In this document: one piece after another, positions 41,359 to 50,073 of the stretch
Layout of the letters: every line of letters begins with the position of its first letter
Position numbering within the stretch: position 1 is the stretch's first letter
Origin: Marivirga lumbricoides
Lineage (GTDB): Bacteria; Bacteroidota; Bacteroidia; Cytophagales; Cyclobacteriaceae
Direction of reading: 5' to 3'
DNA length: 64,000 bases
Assembly: GCF_014636295.1 (NCBI RefSeq)
Contig: NZ_BMEC01000002.1
Coordinates: 124,001-188,000, forward strand
The notes under the pieces: generated by a model
Told to the model about the DNA's origin: nothing
The model's input: the letters and a program-made list of their open reading frames with translations, nothing else
Database searches by the model: none
Position numbers and translations under genes: made by a program

Positions 41359-43290
41359 TTATATTTCTTTTCTCAAATTACAGTTACAACCCACATGAAA
41401 AGGAAGTTTTGGAGGTCGGTTTTTACTGTATTTTTTATCGCATTCTTTCCTGGCTCGTTGGCATATGAAGTCAGGAACAAAATCTTCATGTTTCTCAACT
41501 CTAAATCCTTTAATCCAAGATTTGTCGCCTTTTATGTCTTCTGTACAGCGTTCTGAATCTCTGTAAGTATGTGTCAATAGTCTTATGTACTCTTTAACGT
41601 ATGACCATGAAGCAGATAGGCTGTCTAAATCAATATTCTTAAACTTCTCAGGTAAAGGTTTGATTTTAAACATTGAACGTGTCGAAACGTGCTTGCCGAT
41701 ATTGTCTAATAATTTTGGGTTTTCTTTCAAATAGTCAACAGCTTTTTGCTTTCTTTTAAAAAGTCCTTCTTCTTTTTCAGCAATCTTATTGAGCGTTTTT
41801 AAAGTTAGAGAAAACAACACCTCTTCATTTGGGAGGTCGCTGCCCGAAATGGCTAAATCTGCTTTTAATAAATCTTCAAATTCTGTTCTTTCCCAATTGC
41901 TTATAATCTTGTCTTTACGATAACTAAAGCCGATATATTTGGAAATGGTCTCGAAACCATATTCTTTAATTAGTTCATCGTCAAAAGTTTCAGGTATATC
42001 ACTTCCTTCAAAAAGTATATCAAGTTCACAAGCTGCTTTTTCGTAAAGATTATTGATTGCTTCTTCTATGAATTCATTTTCAATATCCAACCTATCCATT
42101 TCGGAAGCTGATTTGTATTCGTCCGATTTTGCCTTTGCCTGTTCAATGAATTTGTGATACTGTGGCTTATACTCTGAAATGTAATCTTCAATCTCTTTGC
42201 ACTTTATATTGTGAGCAGTAAATAACGGGAGTAAATCCTTTTCCTTATTCCAAATGTTATCGTCTCTCAAGATTTGAATCGCCTTCTTAATTTCCTTTTG
42301 ATTTGCGTTGTATAAGGTGAGTTCAAATGTGCTTTTAGGATTTATTACAATAGGGTTGTTTAACTCCTTTGTTTCGGCAAGAGGTTTTCTTTCACGAGAA
42401 TCCAAATTATCAATGATTTCTCTAAGTGAGTTTAACATAGGCTTAAATCGGTCATTGTCTGAGCCGTTTTTGTCAAACTCTGAAATAGTCATATCTGCAA
42501 TTTCAACAACCTTTTCTTTTCTTCTCTGCTTTGCATCATCTCTTTTAAGGTTTTCAATCTGTTCCAATTGCTCTTTATAAAATCCGTTGAAACAGTTAAA
42601 AAGGCAATCAGAATAGTAATCGGTTAAGTTTTCGTGGTCTGGTCGAACTAAAAGTTGAAGTTCGTAGTCTTTTAAAATTCTGTCATAGTACATCGACTTG
42701 TATTGGTCGATTGCCACTTGTATATCAGAAATATATCTTTTGTTGTGTGAGGCTTTTACAAAGTCATCATACATCTTTGAAACGAAGTCATATCGTCCAA
42801 TTAATGTGTCAAGATTTTTGGTAGTGTTCAGTATGTTAATACTTTCAAGAAGTTGAAGACCTTGACGCTGAATCTGCATTAGAACATAATTGAAATTCCT
42901 TATTTCAGCTTCTCGTTGTTTTTGTTTCTCTTTAAAAAGTGCGACTAAGTTTTCTTCGTTAAGGTCGATTGTCATTTCAGTTGTATTACTGCCGACTTTC
43001 CGACTTGTTAAATTCACTAAATCATCGGTATTTGCTTTGCCTTTGTTAGGATTTGATACGGGTTGAAAATGTCTCGTTTTTTGATTTGTCTTATTGTACT
43101 TTGAATTAAATTTTTGGTCAGAATATGACAGTAACACTATGAAGTCAATTAGTCCGACAAACACAGGAATAAAAGTCCAACATAGAAGCAAATAAACTAT
43201 TCCGAGTATTGGTTGTCCAAGGTAGAACCTGTGAACTCCAAAACCACCTAAAAAGAATGCCAATATTGCTGCTGTCGTTTTACTTTTCAT
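41359..43290 (-). CDS. TM2-domain protein with long helical domain and Cys-rich tail
   Basis: This 643-residue protein starts with a TM2 domain (residues 5-55: AAILAFFLGGFGVHRFYLGQPILGIVYLLLCW), two transmembrane helices joined by a DxF/DRF-like turn (here HRFYLG). A cytoplasmic region of ~580 residues follows, largely helical with coiled-coil stretches, and ends with FICQRARKECDKKYSKN...FHVGCNCNL, a Cys/His cluster that could bind metal. No catalytic domain is recognised. It is the first gene of its array, ending 7 bases before site N and starting 20 bases inside the R2d core. Such long orphan proteins are rare in cassette arrays. Confidence 0.8.
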   Translation of the reverse strand: MKSKTTAAILAFFLGGFGVHRFYLGQPILGIVYLLLCWTFIPVFVGLIDFIVLLSYSDQKFNSKYNKTNQKTRHFQPVSNPNKGKANTDDLVNLTSRKVGSNTTEMTIDLNEENLVALFKEKQKQREAEIRNFNYVLMQIQRQGLQLLESINILNTTKNLDTLIGRYDFVSKMYDDFVKASHNKRYISDIQVAIDQYKSMYYDRILKDYELQLLVRPDHENLTDYYSDCLFNCFNGFYKEQLEQIENLKRDDAKQRRKEKVVEIADMTISEFDKNGSDNDRFKPMLNSLREIIDNLDSRERKPLAETKELNNPIVINPKSTFELTLYNANQKEIKKAIQILRDDNIWNKEKDLLPLFTAHNIKCKEIEDYISEYKPQYHKFIEQAKAKSDEYKSASEMDRLDIENEFIEEAINNLYEKAACELDILFEGSDIPETFDDELIKEYGFETISKYIGFSYRKDKIISNWERTEFEDLLKADLAISGSDLPNEEVLFSLTLKTLNKIAEKEEGLFKRKQKAVDYLKENPKLLDNIGKHVSTRSMFKIKPLPEKFKNIDLDSLSASWSYVKEYIRLLTHTYRDSERCTEDIKGDKSWIKGFRVEKHEDFVPDFICQRARKECDKKYSKNRPPKLPFHVGCNCNLRKEI

Positions 43291-43308
43291 GTGTCGTTTT
43301 TAATGTGT

Positions 43309-43633
43309 GCCAACAATTCGCTAAATACACCAAAAGGTGCATTTATTTACTTTATATTTTTCCTAACCAACAAACGACTGTAAACATTTACAAACGCTTA
43401 ATACCGGCTTCAGATTAATAATGATAATAATAAACTATTACTCAATGAAATCCTACCCATTCATATAGAAGCACAGCAAAATACCTATAAGTAGGTAGTA
43501 GCTTTTGCTTAAAAATGATAAAAATTTTTTCATAGAATTCTCCACATCAATTTTAACTAAAAATTCGAGTAAAGTAGCTCACCTGTAGCCTTTTATAAAT
43601 TATCTGATTATATTTAGTATAAATCCTACTACA
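43309..43633. repeat. Leader repeat R2, copy d, upstream region of the hybrid sensor gene
   Basis: This begins GCCAACAATTCGCTAAAT, followed by the hairpin AAATACACC/GGTGCATTT, a TTACAAAC unit (43388-43395) and the palindrome TACCTATAAGTAGGTA (43482-43497). It also holds the promoter of the sensor gene; TATATTTA near 43610 is a weak -7 candidate. The sensor begins at 43634 and the TM2 gene diverges on the other side. Confidence 0.8.
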
Positions 43634-46591
43634 ATGAAACTTCGTTTGCTATTTCTATTGATTTTAATAGGTAACCCAAGCTTCTCTTATGCACAAAACG
43701 AAGTCGATTCTTTACGTCTGCTCATTAAAAGCCAACCTAACGATTCAAATAAGGTCAATACTTATCTCTACTTTTTCTATACCGATTTATATTACAAGAA
43801 TCCTGAAGAGGTAATCCAGTTTGCCAAAAAAGCTGCAGCGCTGAGCAATGCCATTGATTTTGCCAAAGGTGAATCAGATGCTTACAACACAATGGGCTAC
43901 ATGTACCGCATTCGTAGTGAAAATGACTCAGCACTCTTTTATTTTAAGAAAGGGGTAAAAGTAGCAGAAGGAATAGATTATTTGTCTGGTATGGCAGATG
44001 CTCATACAGGTTTGGGAAATACTTATTGTCAGGTTGGTGACTGGCAAAAAGCAATTCCACATTTCGAAACTGTAATTAATGAAGCACAAAAAGCCGGAAA
44101 CAATATTTTAATAGCCAGTGCTAACAATAACATTGGCAATATATATCTTTCAAAAGGAGCTTATATTAAAGCCCTTGAGCATTATCAGAAAGGTGTTGAC
44201 CTTGGAAATCCTTCCATCAAGGAAACATCTCTCATCAACATCGGACTTGTCCACCAGCAATTGGCTGATTTTAGCAAAGCCAGGAAATACCTGGAAGAAG
44301 CCGTTGCACTTTGTAAAAAGTCTGGTAATCAATATGCGCTTGCTTTTGTATATCAGCATCTTGGCAGTATAGAGCAGCAATCGGGCAACTATCATTTAGC
44401 CATCGACTATTTTAATGAGGCTACACAAATTTTTACTGATATTAATGAGCGATACAATGTATCTGATATTAAAACCAACTTAGGCAACTTGTATTTTGAC
44501 CGCGCCAATTATCAGAAAGCTTTATCACAATATCGTGGCAGTATTGCCATACAAGAGTCCATTGACCATTATGTAGGGATCTGCAATAACCTGTTAGGTA
44601 TAGGGAAGGTATTATTGGCTGAGAAAAAATATGAGCCTGCGGAAGATACACTTCTTTTGGCCCACCAAATGGCTGATACACTGGAATTATTACCAGCAAA
44701 AATTGCAGTTGCGGAAAGGCTAAGTGATTTGTACAAGAGCAAAGGAGACCTCGCCAGGGCTTTAAGTTATTATGAATCTTACAAAGTACTCAGTGATAGC
44801 CTCACCAACTTAGAAAAGTCTGAATTAGTAGCCGAAATGGAAGCCAAGTACGAGATCAGCCAGAAGGAACAGAAAATAGAGTTATTGAGTGCTGAAAATC
44901 AGGTGGCTAATCTTCAACTACAGAAACAACAAAATCTCAGAAATTACCTGTTGATTTTAGCCATCGTACTTATTTTGTTGGTGGCTTTGGGCTACAGTCG
45001 CTATCAGCTCAAAGTAAAAGCCAATCAGAAATTAAAAGAGCTGGACACTTTGAAAACCAATTTCTTCACTAATATTTCCCATGAATTTCGCACCCCACTT
45101 ACTTTAATTTTAAGTCCTTTAGAAAAAGTGCTAAGAAAGCATACAGATGAAGAAACCATTCAGGACTTGCAGGTAGTTCAGCGGAATGCCAATCGCTTGT
45201 TGGAGTTGATTAATCAGTTGCTGGATCTTTCTAAACTGGAAGCGGGCAAACTTACTTTACAAGTAAGAGAAGGTAAGCTCCGGGAATTACTTGAAATTAT
45301 AGCAGCTTCTTTTGAATCTCTGGCTGAGTCTAAGGAAATTGATTTTAAAATTACTATTCAGGATTTGCCTGATGAGGCTTATTATGATGAAGATAAATTA
45401 TATAAAATTCTCAACAACTTACTATCCAATGCCTTTAAGTTCACTCCCACAGGAGGAAAGGTTTTACTTAGCGTACATTCTACAGAGGGGAAATTGGTGG
45501 TTAGCATAAAGGATAGTGGTTCCGGTCTGTCTTCTGAACAGCAACTACAAATATTTGAAAGATTCCATCAAAATGAACAAACTGCAAAAGTAGGCGGAAC
45601 CGGTGTGGGCCTTACGCTAACCAGAGAGCTGGTAATGCTTCATGGTGGCACCATCGCAGTAGATAGTAAACCAGACAAAGGAAGCACATTTAAATTCACC
45701 CTTCCACTTACAAGACAGGCTTATAAACAGTCCGCCTTTTATGAAACTACTGCTTCTGAAATTAAAGTTAAAAATGTGTCTCACCAAATCCCCCGGGAAG
45801 AGCCCTCTCCTACTGAAACCAGCTTACCCATCGCCCTTGTGGTAGAAGATAATACTGACTTAAGAAACCATATAAGTAGCTTGATGCAAAGCAGTTATAC
45901 AGTTCACACAGCCCGGAATGGAAAAGAGGGTTTAGAAAAGGCGCTCAAGCTGATTCCTGACATTATCATTTCTGATTTGATGATGCCGGAAGTGGATGGC
46001 ATGGAACTATGCCGGCAGTTGAAAGCGGATGAGCGAACCAGCCATATTCCTATCATTATGTTGACAGCTAAAGCAGACCAGCCAAGTAAACTTGATGGAC
46101 TAAAAACGGGTGCGGATGATTATCTCACCAAACCTTTTGATGCAGATGAATTGAACATTCGAGCTAAAAACCTGATTGATCAGCGAATAAAGTTGAGGGA
46201 TAAATATTCCGTGACTTTAATGATCGCTCCTTCAAAAATCGAGGTAACATCCCCCGATGAACTCTTTATAAAGAAAGCGCTAAGCATTGTGGATGAACAT
46301 ATTAGCGACCCGGAATTTACAGTTGAAAATTTTCAAAAAGCCATTGGCATGAGCCGCATGCAGCTACACAGGAAACTGAAGGCACTCACAAACCACTCTG
46401 CCAGTGAGTTTATTAGAGACCTTCGGTTGCAGCGTGCTGCTGATCTGTTAACAGTTCATGGCACCACAGTGGCTGACGCTGCCTACAACTGTGGTTTCAA
46501 TAGTCTTTCTTATTTTGCCCAATGTTTTAAGGAAAAGTATGGTGTAACGCCTTCTCAATATGAGAGTGCTTCACTCATACCTCGCTCATAA
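43634..46591 (+). CDS. Hybrid two-component sensor/AraC regulator with TPR repeats
   Basis: This 985-residue one-protein two-component system has the following order: signal peptide (1-20, ending SYAQ), seven or eight TPR units (about 40-400) in the periplasm, a coiled coil, and a transmembrane helix (about 434-455). A HisKA domain with His483 in NISHEFRTPLTL and an HATPase domain (NNLLSNAFKF, GTGVGLTLTREL) follow. Then come a receiver with Asp781 in IISDLMMPEVDG and a C-terminal AraC-type HTH (about 880-980). Bacteroidota use such proteins to sense external or periplasmic signals and control nearby genes. TPRs replace the usual propeller sensor. Its upstream region is one of four R2 repeats whose TACCTA/TAGGTA palindrome could be its binding site. 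Confidence 0.95.
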   Translation: MKLRLLFLLILIGNPSFSYAQNEVDSLRLLIKSQPNDSNKVNTYLYFFYTDLYYKNPEEVIQFAKKAAALSNAIDFAKGESDAYNTMGYMYRIRSENDSALFYFKKGVKVAEGIDYLSGMADAHTGLGNTYCQVGDWQKAIPHFETVINEAQKAGNNILIASANNNIGNIYLSKGAYIKALEHYQKGVDLGNPSIKETSLINIGLVHQQLADFSKARKYLEEAVALCKKSGNQYALAFVYQHLGSIEQQSGNYHLAIDYFNEATQIFTDINERYNVSDIKTNLGNLYFDRANYQKALSQYRGSIAIQESIDHYVGICNNLLGIGKVLLAEKKYEPAEDTLLLAHQMADTLELLPAKIAVAERLSDLYKSKGDLARALSYYESYKVLSDSLTNLEKSELVAEMEAKYEISQKEQKIELLSAENQVANLQLQKQQNLRNYLLILAIVLILLVALGYSRYQLKVKANQKLKELDTLKTNFFTNISHEFRTPLTLILSPLEKVLRKHTDEETIQDLQVVQRNANRLLELINQLLDLSKLEAGKLTLQVREGKLRELLEIIAASFESLAESKEIDFKITIQDLPDEAYYDEDKLYKILNNLLSNAFKFTPTGGKVLLSVHSTEGKLVVSIKDSGSGLSSEQQLQIFERFHQNEQTAKVGGTGVGLTLTRELVMLHGGTIAVDSKPDKGSTFKFTLPLTRQAYKQSAFYETTASEIKVKNVSHQIPREEPSPTETSLPIALVVEDNTDLRNHISSLMQSSYTVHTARNGKEGLEKALKLIPDIIISDLMMPEVDGMELCRQLKADERTSHIPIIMLTAKADQPSKLDGLKTGADDYLTKPFDADELNIRAKNLIDQRIKLRDKYSVTLMIAPSKIEVTSPDELFIKKALSIVDEHISDPEFTVENFQKAIGMSRMQLHRKLKALTNHSASEFIRDLRLQRAADLLTVHGTTVADAAYNCGFNSLSYFAQCFKEKYGVTPSQYESASLIPRS

Positions 46592-46867
46592 TCACGGAAA
46601 ATAAAGGTCGTCACTGCCTGCCTACAACCGTGATCTGTGGCTCACAGATCACTTGATGCATATCAACTTATTATTTAAAGGTCTGTGAGCCACAGACCTT
46701 GGTTATAAAACAGACCTTGGTTATAAATAAAAGTCGTCACTGCGAGGGAGGAACGACCGCGGCAGTCTCCCGTTATATTTTATTAGTAAACTTAAGCAGG
46801 AGATTGCTTCTTCACTCGTACCTCAATACATCACAAACGAAACAGCCTGCCTAAGCCGACTATTTGG
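46592..46867. other. Intergenic hairpins and a REP-like repeat
   Basis: No gene. Two hairpins share arms with swapped loops: GATCTGTG-GCT-CACAGATC (46632-46650) and AAGGTCTGTG-AGC-CACAGACCTT (46678-46700). They may terminate the sensor transcript. At about 46735-46830 CGTCACTGCGAGGGAGGAAC and GGAGATTGCTTC belong to the GTCATTGCGAGGAACGAAGC-type intergenic repeat common in Bacteroidota genomes. Confidence 0.75.
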
Positions 46868-47522
46868 ACTACTCAAGGAAAATGAAATTGAACTCAAAAA
46901 CTAGATATACTGACCTTAATAAGTGTTTCTTAAACTTTAAAACTAAGTATAAAACCTCAAAAAAGAGATATTTCACTAAACATTGAGGCTTCAATTACAC
47001 TTTAAGGTAGTTTAAACAAAATTTTATTCTTTATCTTTTTGCTACTATATAAGTAGCTTAAACGGATAGTTGTGAAGCCACCTTTGCAGAACTCACCCCT
47101 GATTCGTCTTTGACAAATCTGTCCCCTCTCTCTTGAGGAGAGAGGGGAGAAATCTCGTAAAAATCGATATTATTCATTAAACTTACTATTGTTACGTAAC
47201 AATGACCGCTGCAAATATTCCCTTCTCTTCATAAAAGAGAAGGGTGGGCCCCGCCAGCTGGCGGGGTTCGGGATGAGTTCAAAAAGCTGGAAGTTGACAA
47301 TCGCTGACCAGCGGCAAGTTATCTCCCTTGAGGTTTATTTCCAAGGCTGCGATGACTTGATCAAAAAGATGCAAAAAATCAAGATCCGTCAGCTGACGGA
47401 CTCCCACACTACAATTCAACGCGCTCCCCGCCTTTTTGTCAACCAGCCCGCTCGGTTTTAGCAAGACTTGTGCCGAACGATCGGGATATTATTTGATTAT
47501 CGAACAGTGCAGTATTTACCCT
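46868..47522. repeat. Palindrome-rich non-coding repeat, right copy (inverted relative to 10843-11540)
   Basis: This is the reverse complement counterpart of the left copy. It keeps CCCCGCCAGCTGGCGGGG, the CCCCTCTCT and CTTCTCTT hairpins and TTGAGTTCAATTTC at the outer end. The palindrome TCCGTCAGCTGACGGA here corresponds to a GCCAGCTGGC palindrome on the left, a paired substitution that keeps the stem. A 90-codon frame through it is not conserved in the other copy. Confidence 0.9.
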
Positions 47523-47718
47523 ATTTGGTGCTTAGGATGAAACAATCTTCCTTAAACAGGCACTTTATTCTCGAATTCTAGTCAAAAAAACTACTTTTAA
47601 ACCTTCTAAACCCTCTTTGTTACATTTCTGATAGTATTTGGGATATATCTGACACCCTTTGTTTTTTATTAATCCGACTTTCATAAGACAAACGAACACG
47701 AACCTTAATATCAATCTT

Positions 47719-48309
47719 ATGAAACGCTTAATAATAGCAGCCCTTTGCCTGGCCTGTTGCCTGAATGCACACCCTCAAACAGATTCTATAGCGCTGGCAC
47801 AGCAACAGGCACGCGAAGCCCGCAATAAAGAAATCGCACATAATTTCTATAAAGACCTGTGGTTTACCAACAACACGGGTAACTATACCTTATACATGGC
47901 CGATACCTATGTGGCCCATGATATAGGAGACCGAAAGAACGTTACCGAACCCGCCATAGAACAGAAAATAACAGCCGATAGGTTCTGGAATAACGGTACC
48001 TGGGATTCAAAAATTAACTATCAGCTGGCTGATGGCGACCTTGTGGCCACCCGATGGGAAGCTACCTACAACCCCACTACGCTTTTGGGTAAGGTTGTTT
48101 TTGGATCAGGTACCATTCCCATTATCAATGTTTTCCGCTTCAATGAAGAAGGTAAAATTGTGGAACTTTGGAACCACCGGCATGATATCGATACCAACCA
48201 AACCATGAGGTTTACCATGAAAGGATTGCTCATTGGCCTTATCATCGCTCTAATCCCCACCATCATCGCTATTAGGTTAAAACGAAAACTCAAAAGAGCA
48301 CTACACTAA
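47719..48309 (+). CDS. SnoaL/NTF2-like protein with C-terminal membrane helix
   Basis: From ATG 47719 this gives 196 residues with a signal peptide (ALCLACCLNAHPQ). The NTF2-like domain (about 35-155) carries HNFYKDLWFTNNTGNYTLYMADTYVAHD, an INYQLADGDLVATRWEATY strand and VFRFNEEGKIVELWNHRHD, as in SnoaL-like polyketide-cyclase relatives. A transmembrane helix (GLLIGLIIALIPTIIAI) and a basic tail anchor it at the C-terminus. NTF2-like folds host many small-molecule reactions, so function is open. It is the first of seven co-oriented genes with short gaps. Confidence 0.82.
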   Translation: MKRLIIAALCLACCLNAHPQTDSIALAQQQAREARNKEIAHNFYKDLWFTNNTGNYTLYMADTYVAHDIGDRKNVTEPAIEQKITADRFWNNGTWDSKINYQLADGDLVATRWEATYNPTTLLGKVVFGSGTIPIINVFRFNEEGKIVELWNHRHDIDTNQTMRFTMKGLLIGLIIALIPTIIAIRLKRKLKRALH

Positions 48310-48333
48310 TTTTCACTTAAACAAATCACCAGT

Positions 48334-48813
48334 ATGAAAACTGCAAAAACACTAATCCCCGCAATAGGGATTGCCCTTGCCATGGCCTGTGCCTCAAAAG
48401 GAGCACCTGTATCTACACCTGCTACCGATATAAAAGTAGAATTGGCTCGGATAGAAACCATGCGAAATAATTTTCAGCAGGCTATTAAAGAGAAACGCTA
48501 TGCCGATTTAAGCAAATATTCCACCAAAGATATTATTGCGATAGGTCCGGGCAGTGCCGATTGGGAGGCGTATCGCAAGATGCGCGAAGAACCAAAAGGC
48601 TTATTCAGTTACGACAGCATTATTATGCATCCCAAGGAAACGGTTATTGTGAGCGACACTGTAGCGTATGATTTTGGAGTGAGTTCCGTGTACTACACCG
48701 ATTCATTGGGCAATACCATTGAACTGAAAGACTCCTTCCTGGTCATCCTGAAAAAAGACAAGGAAGGCAACTGGCGATTGCATAGGGAATTGGCTTCAGC
48801 CCAGGTGAAATAG
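48334..48813 (+). CDS. NTF2-like (DUF4440-type) lipoprotein
   Basis: This 159-residue protein has a signal peptide ending at Cys19 (ALAMAC), so it is probably a lipoprotein. The domain (about 38-158) has NTF2 features: an ETMRNNFQQAIKEKRYADLSKYSTKDIIAIGPG helix-strand, VIVSDTVAYDFGVSSVYYTD and a C-terminal LKKDKEGNWRLHRELASAQ, typical of DUF4440/SnoaL_3. It is 24 bases after the first NTF2 gene and 22 before the DUF418 gene. Together with the genes at 47719 and 50834, this operon has three different NTF2-like proteins outside the cytoplasm. Confidence 0.82.
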   Translation: MKTAKTLIPAIGIALAMACASKGAPVSTPATDIKVELARIETMRNNFQQAIKEKRYADLSKYSTKDIIAIGPGSADWEAYRKMREEPKGLFSYDSIIMHPKETVIVSDTVAYDFGVSSVYYTDSLGNTIELKDSFLVILKKDKEGNWRLHRELASAQVK

Positions 48814-48835
48814 ATCCTCTTAAAACAGTAACACT

Positions 48836-50062
48836 ATGCAACCGACTCAACCCCATGAACGCCATCTTATTTTAGATGTGCTACGCGGATTCGCACTAAT
48901 TGGTGTGCTTTTCGCCAATATGCCTTATCATTCCGGCTTCTGGATGTTATCTCCTGAAGCGCAGGCAAATATGCAACAAGCAGAAGCGGGTCATGTACTC
49001 ATGTGGCTACTACATTTCTTCTCAGACGGGAAATTCTACTCTATATTCTCTATGCTTTTCGGAATTGGTTTTGCCCTACAATTACAGAGATCACTAGATA
49101 GAAACGAGCCATTTGCAGGTCGCTTTTCCAGAAGACTGCTCATTCTGTTTTTGTTTGGACTCCTTCATGCAGTCTTCTTTTTTGTAGGGGACATCCTTAC
49201 GGTCTATGCTTTATTGGGTTTTGTATTGCTACTTTTCACTAAAGTTTCCGATAAAGGCCTGTTGCGTTGGGCTATCATCCTTCTGATTATTCCAGTTATA
49301 CAATATGCTTTCATGTGGTATGGGCAGCAGACTGCTTCAATTGCAGAGGTAACAGGAGCTGCCGGAGCCCCTCCCTTTGAGCAATTAATACTGGCTTATC
49401 AGTCGGGTAGTTTAAAGGATATTCTTATGTTCAATGCCGGAGGGCTGGTTTTTGGTAGGTATCCTGACTTGATTTTCACAGGCAGGTTTTTCAGGGTATT
49501 TGCGATGTTTTTACTAGGCTTTTATGTGGCTCGTAAACAATTCTTTGTGAACATCGCAGCTCACCGACCACTTTTCAAAAAAGTAATGATGTGGGGCGTG
49601 GTCATTGGTATCCCCTGCAATGTGGTACTTGCACAACTGATGACAAGTGAGGCTTATTATTCCTTTGCTCCATTAGGCATTATTCAGCCAATTGTCTACG
49701 CTTATGGAGTGCCTGCTTTAGGTCTCTTTTATGCGTGTGGCATCGCATTGCTCTACCAAAAACAAATATTTAAAAACATTTTATCGGTACTTGCTCCTTT
49801 TGGCAGGATGGCCCTTACCAACTACATCATGCAGAGCATCATTTGCTGCCTTATCTACAACAGTTATGGCTTAGGCTTATTTGGTACCGATGGGCCACTG
49901 GCTTTTACAGCAGTAGGATTGGGCATATTGATATTTCAGTTAGTCTTTAGCCATGTCTGGTTGACCAAATTTCAATACGGCCCGATGGAATGGCTATGGC
50001 GTGTAATTACTTATCGTAAAATGCAACCGATTAAGAAGAATTTAGGAGTTGCTAACCTCTAA
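48836..50062 (+). CDS. DUF418/YeiB family membrane protein
   Basis: This 408-residue protein has about nine or ten membrane segments. The N-terminal HLILDVLRGFALIGVLFANM motif is the hallmark of the DUF418/YeiB family (and the wider acyltransferase-3-like superfamily). The C-terminal DUF418 part has PFGRMALTNYIMQSIICCLIYNSYGLG and a VWLTKFQYGPMEWLWR element. The family is thought to be related to membrane acyltransferases, but no reaction is established. It lies 22 bases after the previous gene and 11 before the next. Confidence 0.93.
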   Translation: MQPTQPHERHLILDVLRGFALIGVLFANMPYHSGFWMLSPEAQANMQQAEAGHVLMWLLHFFSDGKFYSIFSMLFGIGFALQLQRSLDRNEPFAGRFSRRLLILFLFGLLHAVFFFVGDILTVYALLGFVLLLFTKVSDKGLLRWAIILLIIPVIQYAFMWYGQQTASIAEVTGAAGAPPFEQLILAYQSGSLKDILMFNAGGLVFGRYPDLIFTGRFFRVFAMFLLGFYVARKQFFVNIAAHRPLFKKVMMWGVVIGIPCNVVLAQLMTSEAYYSFAPLGIIQPIVYAYGVPALGLFYACGIALLYQKQIFKNILSVLAPFGRMALTNYIMQSIICCLIYNSYGLGLFGTDGPLAFTAVGLGILIFQLVFSHVWLTKFQYGPMEWLWRVITYRKMQPIKKNLGVANL

Positions 50063-50073
50063 CAACCAGAATA

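Noticed and set aside
21225-43500. CRISPR array suggested by the recurring TTACAAAC and leader repeats
   Set aside because: The copies are kilobases apart, there are no regular spacers, and no cas genes are present.
47189-47461. 90-codon frame in the right palindrome-rich repeat
   Set aside because: Not conserved in the left copy and runs through several perfect hairpins; composition is not protein-like.
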